A stretch of 64,000 nt of DNA from CBDCFV01 sp963664625 (GTDB lineage: Bacteria; Chloroflexota; Dehalococcoidia; Lucifugimonadales; UBA3495), in contig OY761541.1 in assembly GCA_963664625.1 (NCBI GenBank), forward strand, positions 3,348,001 through 3,412,000, written 5' to 3'. Positions 52,266-61,267 of this stretch are shown here, piece after piece (positions within the stretch are counted from its first letter, which is position 1; every line of letters starts with the position of its first letter). A program made the position numbers and the translations under genes. The notes under the pieces are model-generated. The model searched no databases. It saw only the letters and a program-made list of their open reading frames with translations, and was not told where the DNA came from.

Positions 52266-53264
52266 ATTCATGTGTAGGTCGTGTGGAATCCTGCGGCCGG
52301 CGTTGTGCTCGAAGACTATCTGGCTCAGTTGCAACTCTTCTTTCAGTTCCAGCAGGCGGTCAAGCACCGCATCCGGTGTGCCGAAGACCACTTTGTCCCG
52401 CACCCAGTCGTCGTAGGTCATGTTTCTGATTCGTTCGGCTTGGGCCTGCCAGTTGCCGGTGGTGCCTTCTCGGTCGGCGTTTGCCAGCACCCTGTCGGCC
52501 AACCCCTGCATGGCTACAGAAATGCTGTCCTTGGGGTCCTCGTAGGCCCGTTCGGCGGACTCCGACACGTAGAAGGGCAGCCTCAAGCCGACCTTGCCCT
52601 TCCCCGGGTGCCCAGCATCTTTCCATGCCTTCTGGTACTGGTCGATGTAGTCCGCCAACTCAGCCAGGGCAAATACCCGCGACGGGTTGACGAATATGGG
52701 ATACCCCATCCGTCCGATGATGGGGAAGGTATCGGCAGAGGTGATGCCGACCCTGATGGGAGGATAAGGGTCTTGGTAGGGCTTGGGCCGCACGGAGAGG
52801 TTATGGCACTTGTAATGCTCTCCTTCGAAGGAGAACTCGTCGGTAGTCCAGGCCGTGCGGATAATCTCCAGGTACTCTTCAAACCGGCCTCTGCTCTCCG
52901 GGTAAGGCGAGTTGAAAGCGTCGTGGTGCTCCGGGAAGGTGCCCCGTCCAACGCCGAAGTCCAACCTGCCTTGGCTCAGGTGGTCCAGTGTGGCAACTTC
53001 CTCGGCTATACGTATGGGGTTGCCCAAGGGCAGCAGAGTAACGCCAAAGCCTATCCGAATCTTCTCGGTGCGTGCCGCTATGGCGGTGGCCACCGTGATT
53101 GGAGACGATAGCACGCTGAAAGGTATGAAGTGGTACTCCGCCAGCCACACCGATTCCAGCCCCATGTGTTCCGCTTCGTCCACTAGGGAAAAGCCCTTCT
53201 GGAACGCCTCTTGGTCGGTAGTGCCGTCCAATGCCACGAATTCCAGGAACAGTCCGATTTCCAT
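52221..53264 (-). CDS. LLM-class flavin-dependent oxidoreductase (copy 3)
   Basis: The product has 347 residues from the ATG at 53264, with AAGGAGACGTG directly upstream. A further 26 in-frame residues upstream look non-native. Motifs are MEIGLFLEFVALDG, GLESVWLAEYHFIPFS, NPIRIAEEVATLDHLSQGRLDFGVGRG and FGTPDAVLDRLLELKEEL. Its last codons are part of the duplicated segment. The function is an FMN- or F420-linked oxidation. Confidence 0.9.
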   Translation of the reverse strand: MEIGLFLEFVALDGTTDQEAFQKGFSLVDEAEHMGLESVWLAEYHFIPFSVLSSPITVATAIAARTEKIRIGFGVTLLPLGNPIRIAEEVATLDHLSQGRLDFGVGRGTFPEHHDAFNSPYPESRGRFEEYLEIIRTAWTTDEFSFEGEHYKCHNLSVRPKPYQDPYPPIRVGITSADTFPIIGRMGYPIFVNPSRVFALAELADYIDQYQKAWKDAGHPGKGKVGLRLPFYVSESAERAYEDPKDSISVAMQGLADRVLANADREGTTGNWQAQAERIRNMTYDDWVRDKVVFGTPDAVLDRLLELKEELQLSQIVFEHNAGRRIPHDLHMNSLRLLADKVLPHLD

Positions 53265-53357
53265 CACGTCTCCTTGCTTGGTCGAGTGGATGGACCGGGG
53301 CAACGGAGTCCCTCCGTCCAAGATAGAGGGACTCTGACGCACACGATTGTTTGCAGG

Positions 53358-54413
53358 TCAATCACCCAAGGTAGTGGTCAACACCCACATTGGGCGTTCT
53401 CCTACGGGGTAGGTGCCCAATGGGGTAAGCTCCCCTGTGCCCGTATCTCGGCGGTAAGACGCCAGGATGCCCGTGGCCGAGCCGGCGGCGTACACAAAAC
53501 TGCCGGACGGGTCGAGGCTGAAGGCGCTGGGCACCGCCTCGGTCGCAACGTGCCCCGCCGGAGCCAAGCGGCCTCCGGCGTCCACGGAGAACCCGGCAAT
53601 ACTGTTGTGGCCCCTGTTGGGAACGTAGAGAAAATCTCCGGAGGGAGTCATCTGTATCTGAGAGCAGGTGTTCCGGACGGTGACGCCCTCGGGCAAGCTG
53701 CTTACAGTCTGCATGGCCGACAAAGTCCCGGCTTCTTCGTCCAATTGATAGGCGGTCACGCTGCAACCCTGCTCGTCGGAGAAATAGACCACGTTCCGCG
53801 TGGGATGGAAAGTGTAGTGGCGCGGCCCGAGGTTTTCAGTCATCTTCAACTCCAGCGGGTCGCTGGGGCTGAGGCGCCCGGTGCTCTCGTCGAACCGGTA
53901 CTGGTAAATGGAGTTGGGGCCGGGATTGTTCCTGGGCGGTTCCAATACGTTGTCGTTCAGCCGGGCGATGTGAGGCACGAAGGCGAACCGGTTGGAGCGG
54001 TCGGTCTGCATTGCGTGGGCCCCTTCATTGGTGGCAATCCACTCGATGGGATCGCCGCCGACTGAGCCATCATCCCCCAGCGGGTGCACCGCAATGTGAC
54101 CGCCTTGGTAGTAGGAGGAAAGCAGGTACCGGCCGGTGCGGTCGGAAGCTAGGAAGGCCGGCGGGTCTTCCGGCGTCACCGAGCCGTTGCGGGTCAACCC
54201 GCCGGAGCCTTGGTCAATGGCATGGCTGGAAATCTCGGCCTCACCCCGGTGTCCCACATACAGCACGGACTTGTCCGGGGAAATCGCCAGCAGCGACGGG
54301 CCGCCCGCCACCGCCTGCTCGCCCTGAAGCATCAGCGCCCCGGGTGCGCCGTCCATGGTGAAGATGGATATCTTGTTGTCATCCTGCGCCGCAACATAAA
54401 CGTAAGTTGGCAT
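53358..54413 (-). CDS. Lactonase family beta-propeller (6-phosphogluconolactonase-like)
   Basis: The product has 351 residues from the ATG at 54413, with AAAGGAGGC upstream. It is a seven-bladed propeller of the YbhE type: MPTYVYVAAQDDNKISIFTM, ISPDKSVLYVGHRG, NLGPRHYTFHPTRNVVYFSD and MTPSGDFLYVPNRGHNSIAGF. It hydrolyses sugar lactones in characterised members. It lies upstream of LLM copy 3 on the same strand. Confidence 0.88.
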   Translation of the reverse strand: MPTYVYVAAQDDNKISIFTMDGAPGALMLQGEQAVAGGPSLLAISPDKSVLYVGHRGEAEISSHAIDQGSGGLTRNGSVTPEDPPAFLASDRTGRYLLSSYYQGGHIAVHPLGDDGSVGGDPIEWIATNEGAHAMQTDRSNRFAFVPHIARLNDNVLEPPRNNPGPNSIYQYRFDESTGRLSPSDPLELKMTENLGPRHYTFHPTRNVVYFSDEQGCSVTAYQLDEEAGTLSAMQTVSSLPEGVTVRNTCSQIQMTPSGDFLYVPNRGHNSIAGFSVDAGGRLAPAGHVATEAVPSAFSLDPSGSFVYAAGSATGILASYRRDTGTGELTPLGTYPVGERPMWVLTTTLGD

Positions 54414-54519
54414 TGCCGTGCCTCCTTTACTCATTCGGGTAAAAGCACTGTGCATTGGCTACAAGTCCAACGCTCCAGGATGTATGTCAATTCGCACTCC
54501 GCCTGCCAGGGTTGGTCAT

Positions 54520-54732
54520 GTGTATAATACACGCATCGAAAGCAGAGAAGTCATAAGGCGGCTCCGACGGGAAGGGTGGGTTCGTAGAGATGTAACGGGC
54601 AGCCACTATATTTATGTGCATTCAGACAAACCCGGACATGTCTCGGTACCACATCTAGAAAAGGACATACCTATCGGCACTCTGCGGAACATATTTCGGC
54701 AAGCCGGTTGGGACTGGAGAGACCGGAGATGA
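54520..54732 (+). CDS. hicA: HicA-like mRNA interferase toxin (second pair)
   Basis: The product has about 70 residues from the GTG at 54520. The conserved portion ESREVIRRLRREGW is followed by VTGSHYIYVHSDKPGHVSVPH with the catalytic His, and PIGTLRNIFRQAGW. The in-frame extension to 54418 runs into upstream non-coding sequence and is not used. Its stop overlaps hicB. Confidence 0.88.
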   Translation: MYNTRIESREVIRRLRREGWVRRDVTGSHYIYVHSDKPGHVSVPHLEKDIPIGTLRNIFRQAGWDWRDRR

Positions 54733-55151
54733 AATTTCCAATTGTCATACACAAAGACCCGGGCAGCAGTTACGGCGTTACAGTACCCGACTTGCCCGGA
54801 TGTTTCTCGGCCGGCGAAACCCTTGACGACGCCATCGCTGCGTCCCACGAGGCAATTTGTTCGCATATAGAAGTGCTGCTCGAGGATGGAGAGTCAATAC
54901 CGGTCCAAAAACCTCTTGAAGTACATCAAGCCGACGAATATTTGGCCGACGGACTTTGGGCGCTGGTTGACGTAGACTTGTCCAAAATCTCCGGCCACGT
55001 CGTGAACGTTAATCTATCTATACCTGCGTCAATTCTGGCTAGGATCGATGCAGCCTCAGAACGAAAAGGGAAATCAAGGTCTGCGTTTCTTACCTTCGCG
55101 GCGCTTCATTACCTGAACGCAGACCTCGACGCCGAATTGAACCTCACCTGA
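54729..55151 (+). CDS. hicB: HicB-like antitoxin with C-terminal ribbon-helix-helix (second pair)
   Basis: The product has 140 residues from the ATG at 54729, overlapping the hicA stop (ATGA). The HicB fold (IVIHKDPGSSYGVTVPDLPGCFSAGETLDDAI) covers residues 1-75, and the RHH domain (VVNVNLSIPASILARIDAASERKGKSRSAFLT) the end. The 3' end overlaps the convergent LLM gene by 8 bp. Confidence 0.92.
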   Translation: MKFPIVIHKDPGSSYGVTVPDLPGCFSAGETLDDAIAASHEAICSHIEVLLEDGESIPVQKPLEVHQADEYLADGLWALVDVDLSKISGHVVNVNLSIPASILARIDAASERKGKSRSAFLTFAALHYLNADLDAELNLT

Positions 55152-55995
55152 CCAGGTTCTCCGCCATACGCTCCAACTGCTCACCCATTTCCTCCTCGGT
55201 GTCGCAATGGGTCGGCCACACCGAGACCCGCACGGCACCCGCGTTCAAGAAGGCGTCCACTTGGTCCCTCGTAATCTCAGGGGGCTGACCGAAGACCGAA
55301 ATTGTGAGGGATGCTGGGTCACGACCCCGCTCGTCGGCTAGGGCGTCAAGCCTCTTCCTGCCCTCCTCAATGCGCTCCGGCGTCGCCCGGTTCGGCAGCC
55401 ACCCATCGCCCCAGCGGGCAATCCGCTGAAGCACGTTAGGGGCGTTGCCGCCAAGCAGGATCGGAGGGTGCGGCTGTTGGACGGGCTTGGGGTAGCAGTA
55501 TACCGGCGGGAAGTCGTAATAACGGCCGTGGTACTCGGCCTCGTCCTTCGTCCACAGTTCCTTCAAGGCTGCGACCGCCTCCCTGGTCTGGGTCCAACGG
55601 TGATCGAAGTCGCCGCCCATCATGGTGGTCTCTTCCCGGTTCCAGCCAGCCCCGATGCCGAAAATAAACCGCCCGTTGCTGTGCCTGTCCAGGACCGAAA
55701 TCTCCTTGGCCAGGATCAACGGGTTCCGCTCCGGCACCAAGGTTATGCCGGTGCACAGCTTGATCTCGCTGGTGACCGCGGAGGCCATTGCCAAGGCGAT
55801 GTACGGCTCGGAAAAGTGACGGTAGGTCCAGGGTATCTCACCCCCGGTTGCGGGAAACGGGCTTTCACTGTGTACCGGCAGGATGGGATGCTCGTGGTAC
55901 CAGATGGACTCGAACCCCAAGTCCTCGGCCTTTTTGGCGATAAACGCCGGGTCCAGGGTATAGGCCGGCAGTGGTACGACAATGCCGACTGACAT
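55144..55995 (-). CDS. LLM-class flavin-dependent oxidoreductase (copy 4)
   Basis: The product has 283 residues from the ATG at 55995, with AGGAGG upstream. It belongs to the shorter F420-dependent-like branch (LLM_F420-type): LGFESIWYHEHPILP, CTGITLVPERNPLILAKEISVLDRHSNGRFIFGIGAGWNREE and PYPKPVQQPHPPILLGGNAPNVLQRIARWGDGW. It overlaps the second hicB. Confidence 0.9.
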   Translation of the reverse strand: MSVGIVVPLPAYTLDPAFIAKKAEDLGFESIWYHEHPILPVHSESPFPATGGEIPWTYRHFSEPYIALAMASAVTSEIKLCTGITLVPERNPLILAKEISVLDRHSNGRFIFGIGAGWNREETTMMGGDFDHRWTQTREAVAALKELWTKDEAEYHGRYYDFPPVYCYPKPVQQPHPPILLGGNAPNVLQRIARWGDGWLPNRATPERIEEGRKRLDALADERGRDPASLTISVFGQPPEITRDQVDAFLNAGAVRVSVWPTHCDTEEEMGEQLERMAENLVR

Positions 55996-56214
55996 GTGAT
56001 GACCTCCTGTAGACAAATTTCAGAATCTTGCCTTTTGAGCGTGGCCAAACATTAGCATAGCCCGCACTCAAGCACAAACGGGCGACATGCTTAGGACTTT
56101 GGCTCATCCGAGGTTCCATCCTTCCTGTAGGCAATCACTCACATTATAATGCGGGCTGTGGCAGGGTAGTCCCGAGACAACCACGCACCAACGATTAGCA
56201 GGGGGTGTACCGGA

Positions 56215-57324
56215 ATGGCGAAAATGGAAATCGGGGTTTTCGACGTTATAGACCAGCCCCGGATAGAGTCCCATGCAGTTGCCGCGGACGTTTACGATGA
56301 GCATATACGCACCGCGCAGGAAGCCGAGCAGATGGGGTACAAGTACTACTTCTCCATCGAGCACCAGACTTCCGAGTTCAGTTTCCTCAGTGCTCCCAGC
56401 GTCTACCTGACCGCGTTGGCTCACGCCACCAGCGTCATGCGCTTCGGCATGATGATCTACCAGTTGCCTTTCCACCATCCCATCCGCCTGGCTGAAGAAG
56501 TGGCCATGCTCGACCACCTTTCCCGGGGCCGGGTGGAGTTCGGCGCCGGCACCGGCGTCACCTACCACGAGTTCCTTCGTTGGAACCTGGATTTCGACCA
56601 GAGGCGGGGCGTAAGCCGGGAAGCCCTGGAGGTCATTCTCAAAGCATGGACCGGTGAGAACGTCACCTACGACGGCGAGTTCTTCAAGTTCGACGAGGTG
56701 CTGACCAGCCCCACACCTTTCCAGCAACCCCATCCGCCGATATGGTTTGGCTGCCACAGCCCGGCCAGCTTCGAGTACGCCGCCCGGATGAACTTCAACG
56801 TCTCCCAGACCATCGACACCGACCCGGTCATCGCGGACAAGTTCCAGTTGTGGCGGGACCTCTGGAAGAAGCAGGGCCACTCCACTCCCATGCCCAGGAC
56901 CTTCCTGACCCGACACGTCTACGTCGCCGAAACCGACGAGAAAGCCCGCGCTGAGGCCGAGCCTCACCTCGCTACTGCCGTCCATCCGGAGGTGGTCCCT
57001 CCCGGCAAGGGGCGGGACATCATCGGCGAGACCAGGATCGGATACGGCCCGGTCGAAAAGCGCGGCGGCACGGCCGGAACGCCGGAACAGGCCGAGGTGC
57101 GCCGCGTCCTCTCCGAACGCACCCGCTCCTATGACTTCTGGGTGAACAACGGCCTGGCCCTAGTGGGCAGTCCAGAGACGGTAGCAAGGCAGTTGCAGGA
57201 GCAGCATGACCTTATCGGCCATGACATTTTCTGCGCCCGCCATCTTTTCGGCTACATGTCAGCCGAAGTAGCCCGCAAGTCCAGCCGCCTATTCGCCGAG
57301 GAAGTGATGCCGGCCTTTACCTAG
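56215..57324 (+). CDS. LLM-class flavin-dependent oxidoreductase (copy 5)
   Basis: The product has 369 residues. Motifs include MGYKYYFSIEHQTSEFS, FHHPIRLAEEVAMLDHLSRGRVEFGAGTG and VGSPETVARQLQEQHDLIG. It is divergent from copy 4 across a 219-bp gap. No pathway partner is adjacent. Confidence 0.9.
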   Translation: MAKMEIGVFDVIDQPRIESHAVAADVYDEHIRTAQEAEQMGYKYYFSIEHQTSEFSFLSAPSVYLTALAHATSVMRFGMMIYQLPFHHPIRLAEEVAMLDHLSRGRVEFGAGTGVTYHEFLRWNLDFDQRRGVSREALEVILKAWTGENVTYDGEFFKFDEVLTSPTPFQQPHPPIWFGCHSPASFEYAARMNFNVSQTIDTDPVIADKFQLWRDLWKKQGHSTPMPRTFLTRHVYVAETDEKARAEAEPHLATAVHPEVVPPGKGRDIIGETRIGYGPVEKRGGTAGTPEQAEVRRVLSERTRSYDFWVNNGLALVGSPETVARQLQEQHDLIGHDIFCARHLFGYMSAEVARKSSRLFAEEVMPAFT

Positions 57325-57487
57325 AGGACGTGCCAGGCGCGTGGCGCAGAGAAAACCCTACCGGGGACGTGTCCCCTACTTGGAGAGTCCGGTCACCCGT
57401 GAGCCGCCTCAAGCGGTCCCTGTCGTCTCTGCGAGCGATAAGGCAACGCTATTCCTCAATCTCCAAGCAGGAATCTTTGCAACGCGT

Positions 57488-58198
57488 TCAGCTTCCCGCT
57501 TCCCGGCTACGCAGCATCTCCCTGAGCCACTCATTTTCCAGCAGGGCTTCATTGAGACGCTCCTTCAACTCCGTCTGCCAGGGCAGGTATGCCCTGCCGA
57601 CCGGATCGTAGAAGCGCAACTGGCCGCTTATCCAGCAAAGGGACAATTCCAATGCTTCGCTGTAGCCCCACTTCTCTCCGTCCGGCTCCTCAGTTACCAA
57701 GATGGGAACGTAGACCCCGTTCACCAGTCGGTCGCCAGCCAAGGCCGCATCGTGGTAGCGGCCCCCAGTGTGGTCGAAGCGCCAATACTCGCCCACGCCC
57801 ATCTCCGCGTACATGTCACGCTTAACCGTGTAGTCCCGCACCCCGGTGGTCTCCGAGGCCACTTCCAGCACGAACTCCGGCGGCTTACCCACCTCGCTTA
57901 TCACGTAGCCGTTGGTCTCGGTGATACGATCCGGGTCCACGTCGAAAGCAACTATACAATCAGGGACCGGGCAACTGCGGACGTTCCGCCGGTCCGGGCA
58001 GAGGTAGCCTTGGCCGTTGACCAAGACGCCCTCACGGTGACCGTGGAACCAGGTTTCCAAGGTCTGGTCGGCGCGCGTGATATGTTTGTTTTGTTGCATG
58101 TCAGGTACGCGGGGCGGGTCGGGCAGTGGTTCGGGGCGCCCGGCATGGTCCACCGGGGAGGTTTCCTTGGGTATATTGGGTCGGCGTCTGGTAGTCAT
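57488..58198 (-). CDS. Uma2 family (DUF820) restriction-endonuclease-like protein (copy 2)
   Basis: The product has 236 residues from the ATG at 58198, with GAGGCC upstream. It shares with the first Uma2 gene NGYVISE-x-GKPPEFVLEVAS, GVGEYWRFDHTGG and the C-terminal LSLCWISGQLRFYDP. It carries a Pro-Asp segment in CPDRRNVRSCPVPDCIV. The C-terminal helix is shorter than in copy 1. Function is unknown. Confidence 0.83.
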   Translation of the reverse strand: MTTRRRPNIPKETSPVDHAGRPEPLPDPPRVPDMQQNKHITRADQTLETWFHGHREGVLVNGQGYLCPDRRNVRSCPVPDCIVAFDVDPDRITETNGYVISEVGKPPEFVLEVASETTGVRDYTVKRDMYAEMGVGEYWRFDHTGGRYHDAALAGDRLVNGVYVPILVTEEPDGEKWGYSEALELSLCWISGQLRFYDPVGRAYLPWQTELKERLNEALLENEWLREMLRSREAGS

Positions 58199-58289
58199 CT
58201 TTGGCCTCGCGGCTTGGATACTTTTCTTCTCAAAATCGAGCAAAATGTCAACATTGTCTGGTTACTAACCATTAGTCACCAGCCAACGC

Positions 58290-59738
58290 CTACACCCGGC
58301 GCAACAACTCTTCCTCCAGCCGCTCCACGTCAAAAGCCTCGCTGGCTTCGGCTACACGGGCGTCTCCTTCCCGCACCATCCGTTCGGCCTCGGTTTCCTC
58401 CAACGACTCGGGCAGCTCCTCTTCCCGCGCCCGGCGCCGTTGCACATCGCGGGCATGTTCCACGAACAGGCGGCGCATGGCCACCACCACCGAGTCGGTG
58501 GACGACAGGTACTCGGGCATGGAGTACTGGGTGTACTTTTCGGCGTCGTAGTCCTGGTTGCGGAAGTTGAAGTTCAACTCCCAGTTGCGGTAGGGCCAGG
58601 TTATGCCGCTGACCAGCCGCCGCAGCAGGCCGGGCGGCTTGGAGTACCGCTCCACGTTCAGGTAGACCATTCGGGTCAGGTTTTCCTCGACCGGCACCGG
58701 CCAGCGGGTGCTGCGGAAGAAGCGGTTGTTGCCCCCGGTGCGCGACATGCCGGGAAGGCGGGTGCCGTTCCACTCGTTCACGTCGGGTGTCTCGCTGGAC
58801 GACCCCCGCCTGAAGAAGGGGTCCTGTCCCCGGCGTCGGGCCTTCCAGTCGAAGAACCAGGTCCATGCCAGCCGCCACTTGTGGAGCGGCCACACGCCGT
58901 CGACGCCGGGGTAGTACATCTGGTAGGGTATCTTGCCGTCCTCGTCGTAATAGTATTTTTCCGTGGACGCCTTGCCGCTCCCCGGCCGGTAGTGGACGTT
59001 CTTGTTGTTGACCAGGTTCACCCGGTAGCCCAGCGGGGTGCGGGGCCGGCCTCCCACACGGCTGCCCAGGATGCGCAGCGCGTTGCGGTGAACCATGAAG
59101 GCGTTGTGGGCGTCCATGGTGTTTTCCAGCACCAGCACCCAGTTGCAGTCGAACATGCAGAAGGACGGGCGGCAGATGTTGTGTTCCTCGAACATCTCCG
59201 GCGGAATGTCCTCTTCGGGAGCCACCGGCTCGCCCTCGCCCATCCACACGAACACCAACCCTTTCAGCGTGACCGTAGGAAACTTGCGGGCTTTCATTCC
59301 CGGCGCGCCGGCCATCTTGGATTCGGGGCCCTCGGTAAGGAAGGCGACGCAGTTGCCGTCGCCGTCGAATGTAGCCCCGTGGTATGGACAGGTCAGGAAC
59401 CCCTCGAAGTAGCAGCGGCCCATGGACAGGTAGACGGCGCGGTGGGGGCACCAGTCCAGCAGCGCCTGCACCTCGCCCTGCTTGTCCCTGAAGAACACCA
59501 CGTCGGTGCCCAGCATCCGCAGCATCGACGGCTTGTCCCTCTTCACGTCCTTGGCGGGCAGGGCAGGATACCAGTATTCCCGGTATCCGGTGGGCGGTAT
59601 CCGGCTGCGGCGGTCCTTGGGGTTGTCAGGTACCTTGAATGGGGGCGTCCCGTCGAATGGCTGGGTGCCCCGCCGCATCTTCTTGTACCCGCCCGGATAG
59701 CCCGAAAGGGGTTTCAACAACAGCCTTTTCAGTCCCAT
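58290..59738 (-). CDS. Rieske non-heme iron oxygenase, alpha subunit
   Basis: The product has 482 residues. The Rieske [2Fe-2S] site is C-P-H-R ... C-P-Y-H-G (residues about 95-120). The mononuclear iron site lies in ENTMDAHNAFMVHRNALRIL with Asp and two His. A long C-terminal helical extension (about 400-482) is rich in Arg and Glu. It would hydroxylate an aromatic or other hydrophobic substrate with electrons from a separate reductase, which is not encoded here. A BenD-like dehydrogenase lies 2.8 kb away. Confidence 0.92.
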   Translation of the reverse strand: MGLKRLLLKPLSGYPGGYKKMRRGTQPFDGTPPFKVPDNPKDRRSRIPPTGYREYWYPALPAKDVKRDKPSMLRMLGTDVVFFRDKQGEVQALLDWCPHRAVYLSMGRCYFEGFLTCPYHGATFDGDGNCVAFLTEGPESKMAGAPGMKARKFPTVTLKGLVFVWMGEGEPVAPEEDIPPEMFEEHNICRPSFCMFDCNWVLVLENTMDAHNAFMVHRNALRILGSRVGGRPRTPLGYRVNLVNNKNVHYRPGSGKASTEKYYYDEDGKIPYQMYYPGVDGVWPLHKWRLAWTWFFDWKARRRGQDPFFRRGSSSETPDVNEWNGTRLPGMSRTGGNNRFFRSTRWPVPVEENLTRMVYLNVERYSKPPGLLRRLVSGITWPYRNWELNFNFRNQDYDAEKYTQYSMPEYLSSTDSVVVAMRRLFVEHARDVQRRRAREEELPESLEETEAERMVREGDARVAEASEAFDVERLEEELLRRV

Positions 59739-59810
59739 TCTGCCCGTCCTGTAGGATCGTATTGCTGGATTTCCGTCATGGTAGCAGAAGTGTCAAGAAT
59801 GGAAATTCGC

Positions 59811-60095
59811 TCATGCTTGGACGAGTCGTTCAATACTGCTGGTGTCAAAGGAGGCGCGGGCCACTTCCAGATCGTACATTCTTTGCAGGTTCAGCCAGAA
59901 TTCTGGAGTCATTCCCAAGGCTTGGCCAATTCTCAAGGCCGTGTCCGCGGTAACAGACCTCCGACAGTGGACAATCTCGTTGATTCTTATCGGTGGGACC
60001 CCTATCGCCTGCGCCAGCCGGTACTGGCTGATACCAAGTTCCTCCAGAAACTCCGCCAGGTGCTCCCCCGGGTGGACCGGTTCTTGTTTGGTCAT
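59811..60095 (-). CDS. higA: HigA-like XRE-family antitoxin, orphan
   Basis: The product has 94 residues with PGEHLAEFLEELGISQYRLAQAIGVPPIRINEIV as the helix-turn-helix, then RRSVTADTALRIGQALGMTPEFWLNLQ. HigA partners are normally encoded just upstream as HigB. None is found: the gene immediately upstream is the 382-residue protein. It may regulate that gene or be an orphan antitoxin. Confidence 0.85.
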   Translation of the reverse strand: MTKQEPVHPGEHLAEFLEELGISQYRLAQAIGVPPIRINEIVHCRRSVTADTALRIGQALGMTPEFWLNLQRMYDLEVARASFDTSSIERLVQA

Positions 60096-60105
60096 GGATT
60101 CATCC

Positions 60106-61254
60106 CTACACTGCCAGTTCTGTGGCAGTTTTCCGGAAGTTCAGGGCTACGTTGTCGATCCGAGGCTTGTTCTTATAGTAGAACAGGTCGTCGTTGGTCA
60201 GGCCGGTAATGTTCAGGCCGAGGTTGAGCATGTGGGGTTGGAGGTGCCTGTTCAGGTACATGCCCATGCCAGCGCCACCTACCAAACCTATAGCTCCACC
60301 GATGAGATTGCCCACACCAGGTACCACGCTTCCTACGGCTCCTCCTCCCATCCCACCTGCTGTCGCAAGAACCGTAGTGACACCCATCCGGGACATCAAC
60401 GTGAGAGTTTGCACGACCTGAATTTTGTTCTTGGTAGTGCGGTCAGCTGCCTTGAATGTCTTCTCGGTCTTGACGGCATTATAGATAAGGCGAGAGGCAG
60501 CGATGATGGCTCCAGCACCGGGAATAGCTTCTGCGACACCGAACGCATCGCTCAGGGTTTCCAGACCATCCTCCATGCTCGCCACGAGGTTGAAGTCAGA
60601 ACCGATGTCCGCCACTATTCGGTCGGCTAATTCCGGGTTGTTTTGAGAGATATAAGCATTGATCTCACTGCCGACCGCAAACGGGTAGTCCGTCTCCTGC
60701 ATGTCTTCTACAGTTTTGTCGAATTGCCAATCACTGATCCCAGTTCTGACTTGTATTTGGACATATTCCCCGTTTGGATCGATGCCGTGTAGGTCCCAAC
60801 CTTTTTGCAAAGGGTCATCTGCGGGTTGCAAATCGTACCCTTGTTGATTGAACTGATCTCTGGCTTTGAACTCTGCAACTATGCCTTTCAGATGGTCATA
60901 GAGTTGCTTCAGAGATGCTTCCCCATCGGATTGCGCTTGTTGCCAATGTTCGACGACGTTGATATTAGGGTCATAGGGGATCTGTAGTCTTTCGTAAGTT
61001 TCTTGCAGTCTCTCGTATCCGGCTTGCAGATAGGATTCGTTTATCTCGGTTCCTGGGAAATTGATGTCCAAAATGGTGTCCCCGAAGACTGGCCACATAC
61101 CAAAGGAAACCGCGGACGCAAACTCAGCCCCGTACATGGCCCGATCCATGCTCACAATGTCGGAGATATTTTCCTGTAAGGACTTGTGCTGTCCCGACTC
61201 GCCGCCGGGCAATTCTTGCAGGGCTGGGAGCAGGTTGGATGATTGCATGTTCAT
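60106..61254 (-). CDS. Hypothetical protein with nuclease-like core and glycine-zipper membrane segment
   Basis: The product has 382 residues from the ATG at 61254, with AGGGGG upstream. An N-terminal helical part (1-120) is followed by a possible restriction-endonuclease-like core at about 150-215: QGYDLQPADDPLQKGWDLHG, then GEYVQIQVRTG and VGSEINAYI. The Asp ... Gln-x-Arg layout is only suggestive. The C-terminal third contains a Gly/Val/Ala-rich stretch (GGMGGGAVGSVVPGVGNLIG ... GLVGGAGMGMYL) typical of glycine-zipper pore or oligomer segments. Two upstream genes in the same direction form a cluster with it. Confidence 0.6.
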   Translation of the reverse strand: MNMQSSNLLPALQELPGGESGQHKSLQENISDIVSMDRAMYGAEFASAVSFGMWPVFGDTILDINFPGTEINESYLQAGYERLQETYERLQIPYDPNINVVEHWQQAQSDGEASLKQLYDHLKGIVAEFKARDQFNQQGYDLQPADDPLQKGWDLHGIDPNGEYVQIQVRTGISDWQFDKTVEDMQETDYPFAVGSEINAYISQNNPELADRIVADIGSDFNLVASMEDGLETLSDAFGVAEAIPGAGAIIAASRLIYNAVKTEKTFKAADRTTKNKIQVVQTLTLMSRMGVTTVLATAGGMGGGAVGSVVPGVGNLIGGAIGLVGGAGMGMYLNRHLQPHMLNLGLNITGLTNDDLFYYKNKPRIDNVALNFRKTATELAV

Positions 61255-61267
61255 GACGTTCCCCCTG

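Noticed and set aside
57341..58570. 409-residue plus-strand frame opposite Uma2
   Set aside because: It is antisense to the Uma2 gene, with no recognisable motif or ribosome site.
58440..60209. 589-residue plus-strand frame opposite the Rieske gene
   Set aside because: It is antisense to a clear Rieske oxygenase and HigA, and low-complexity in composition.
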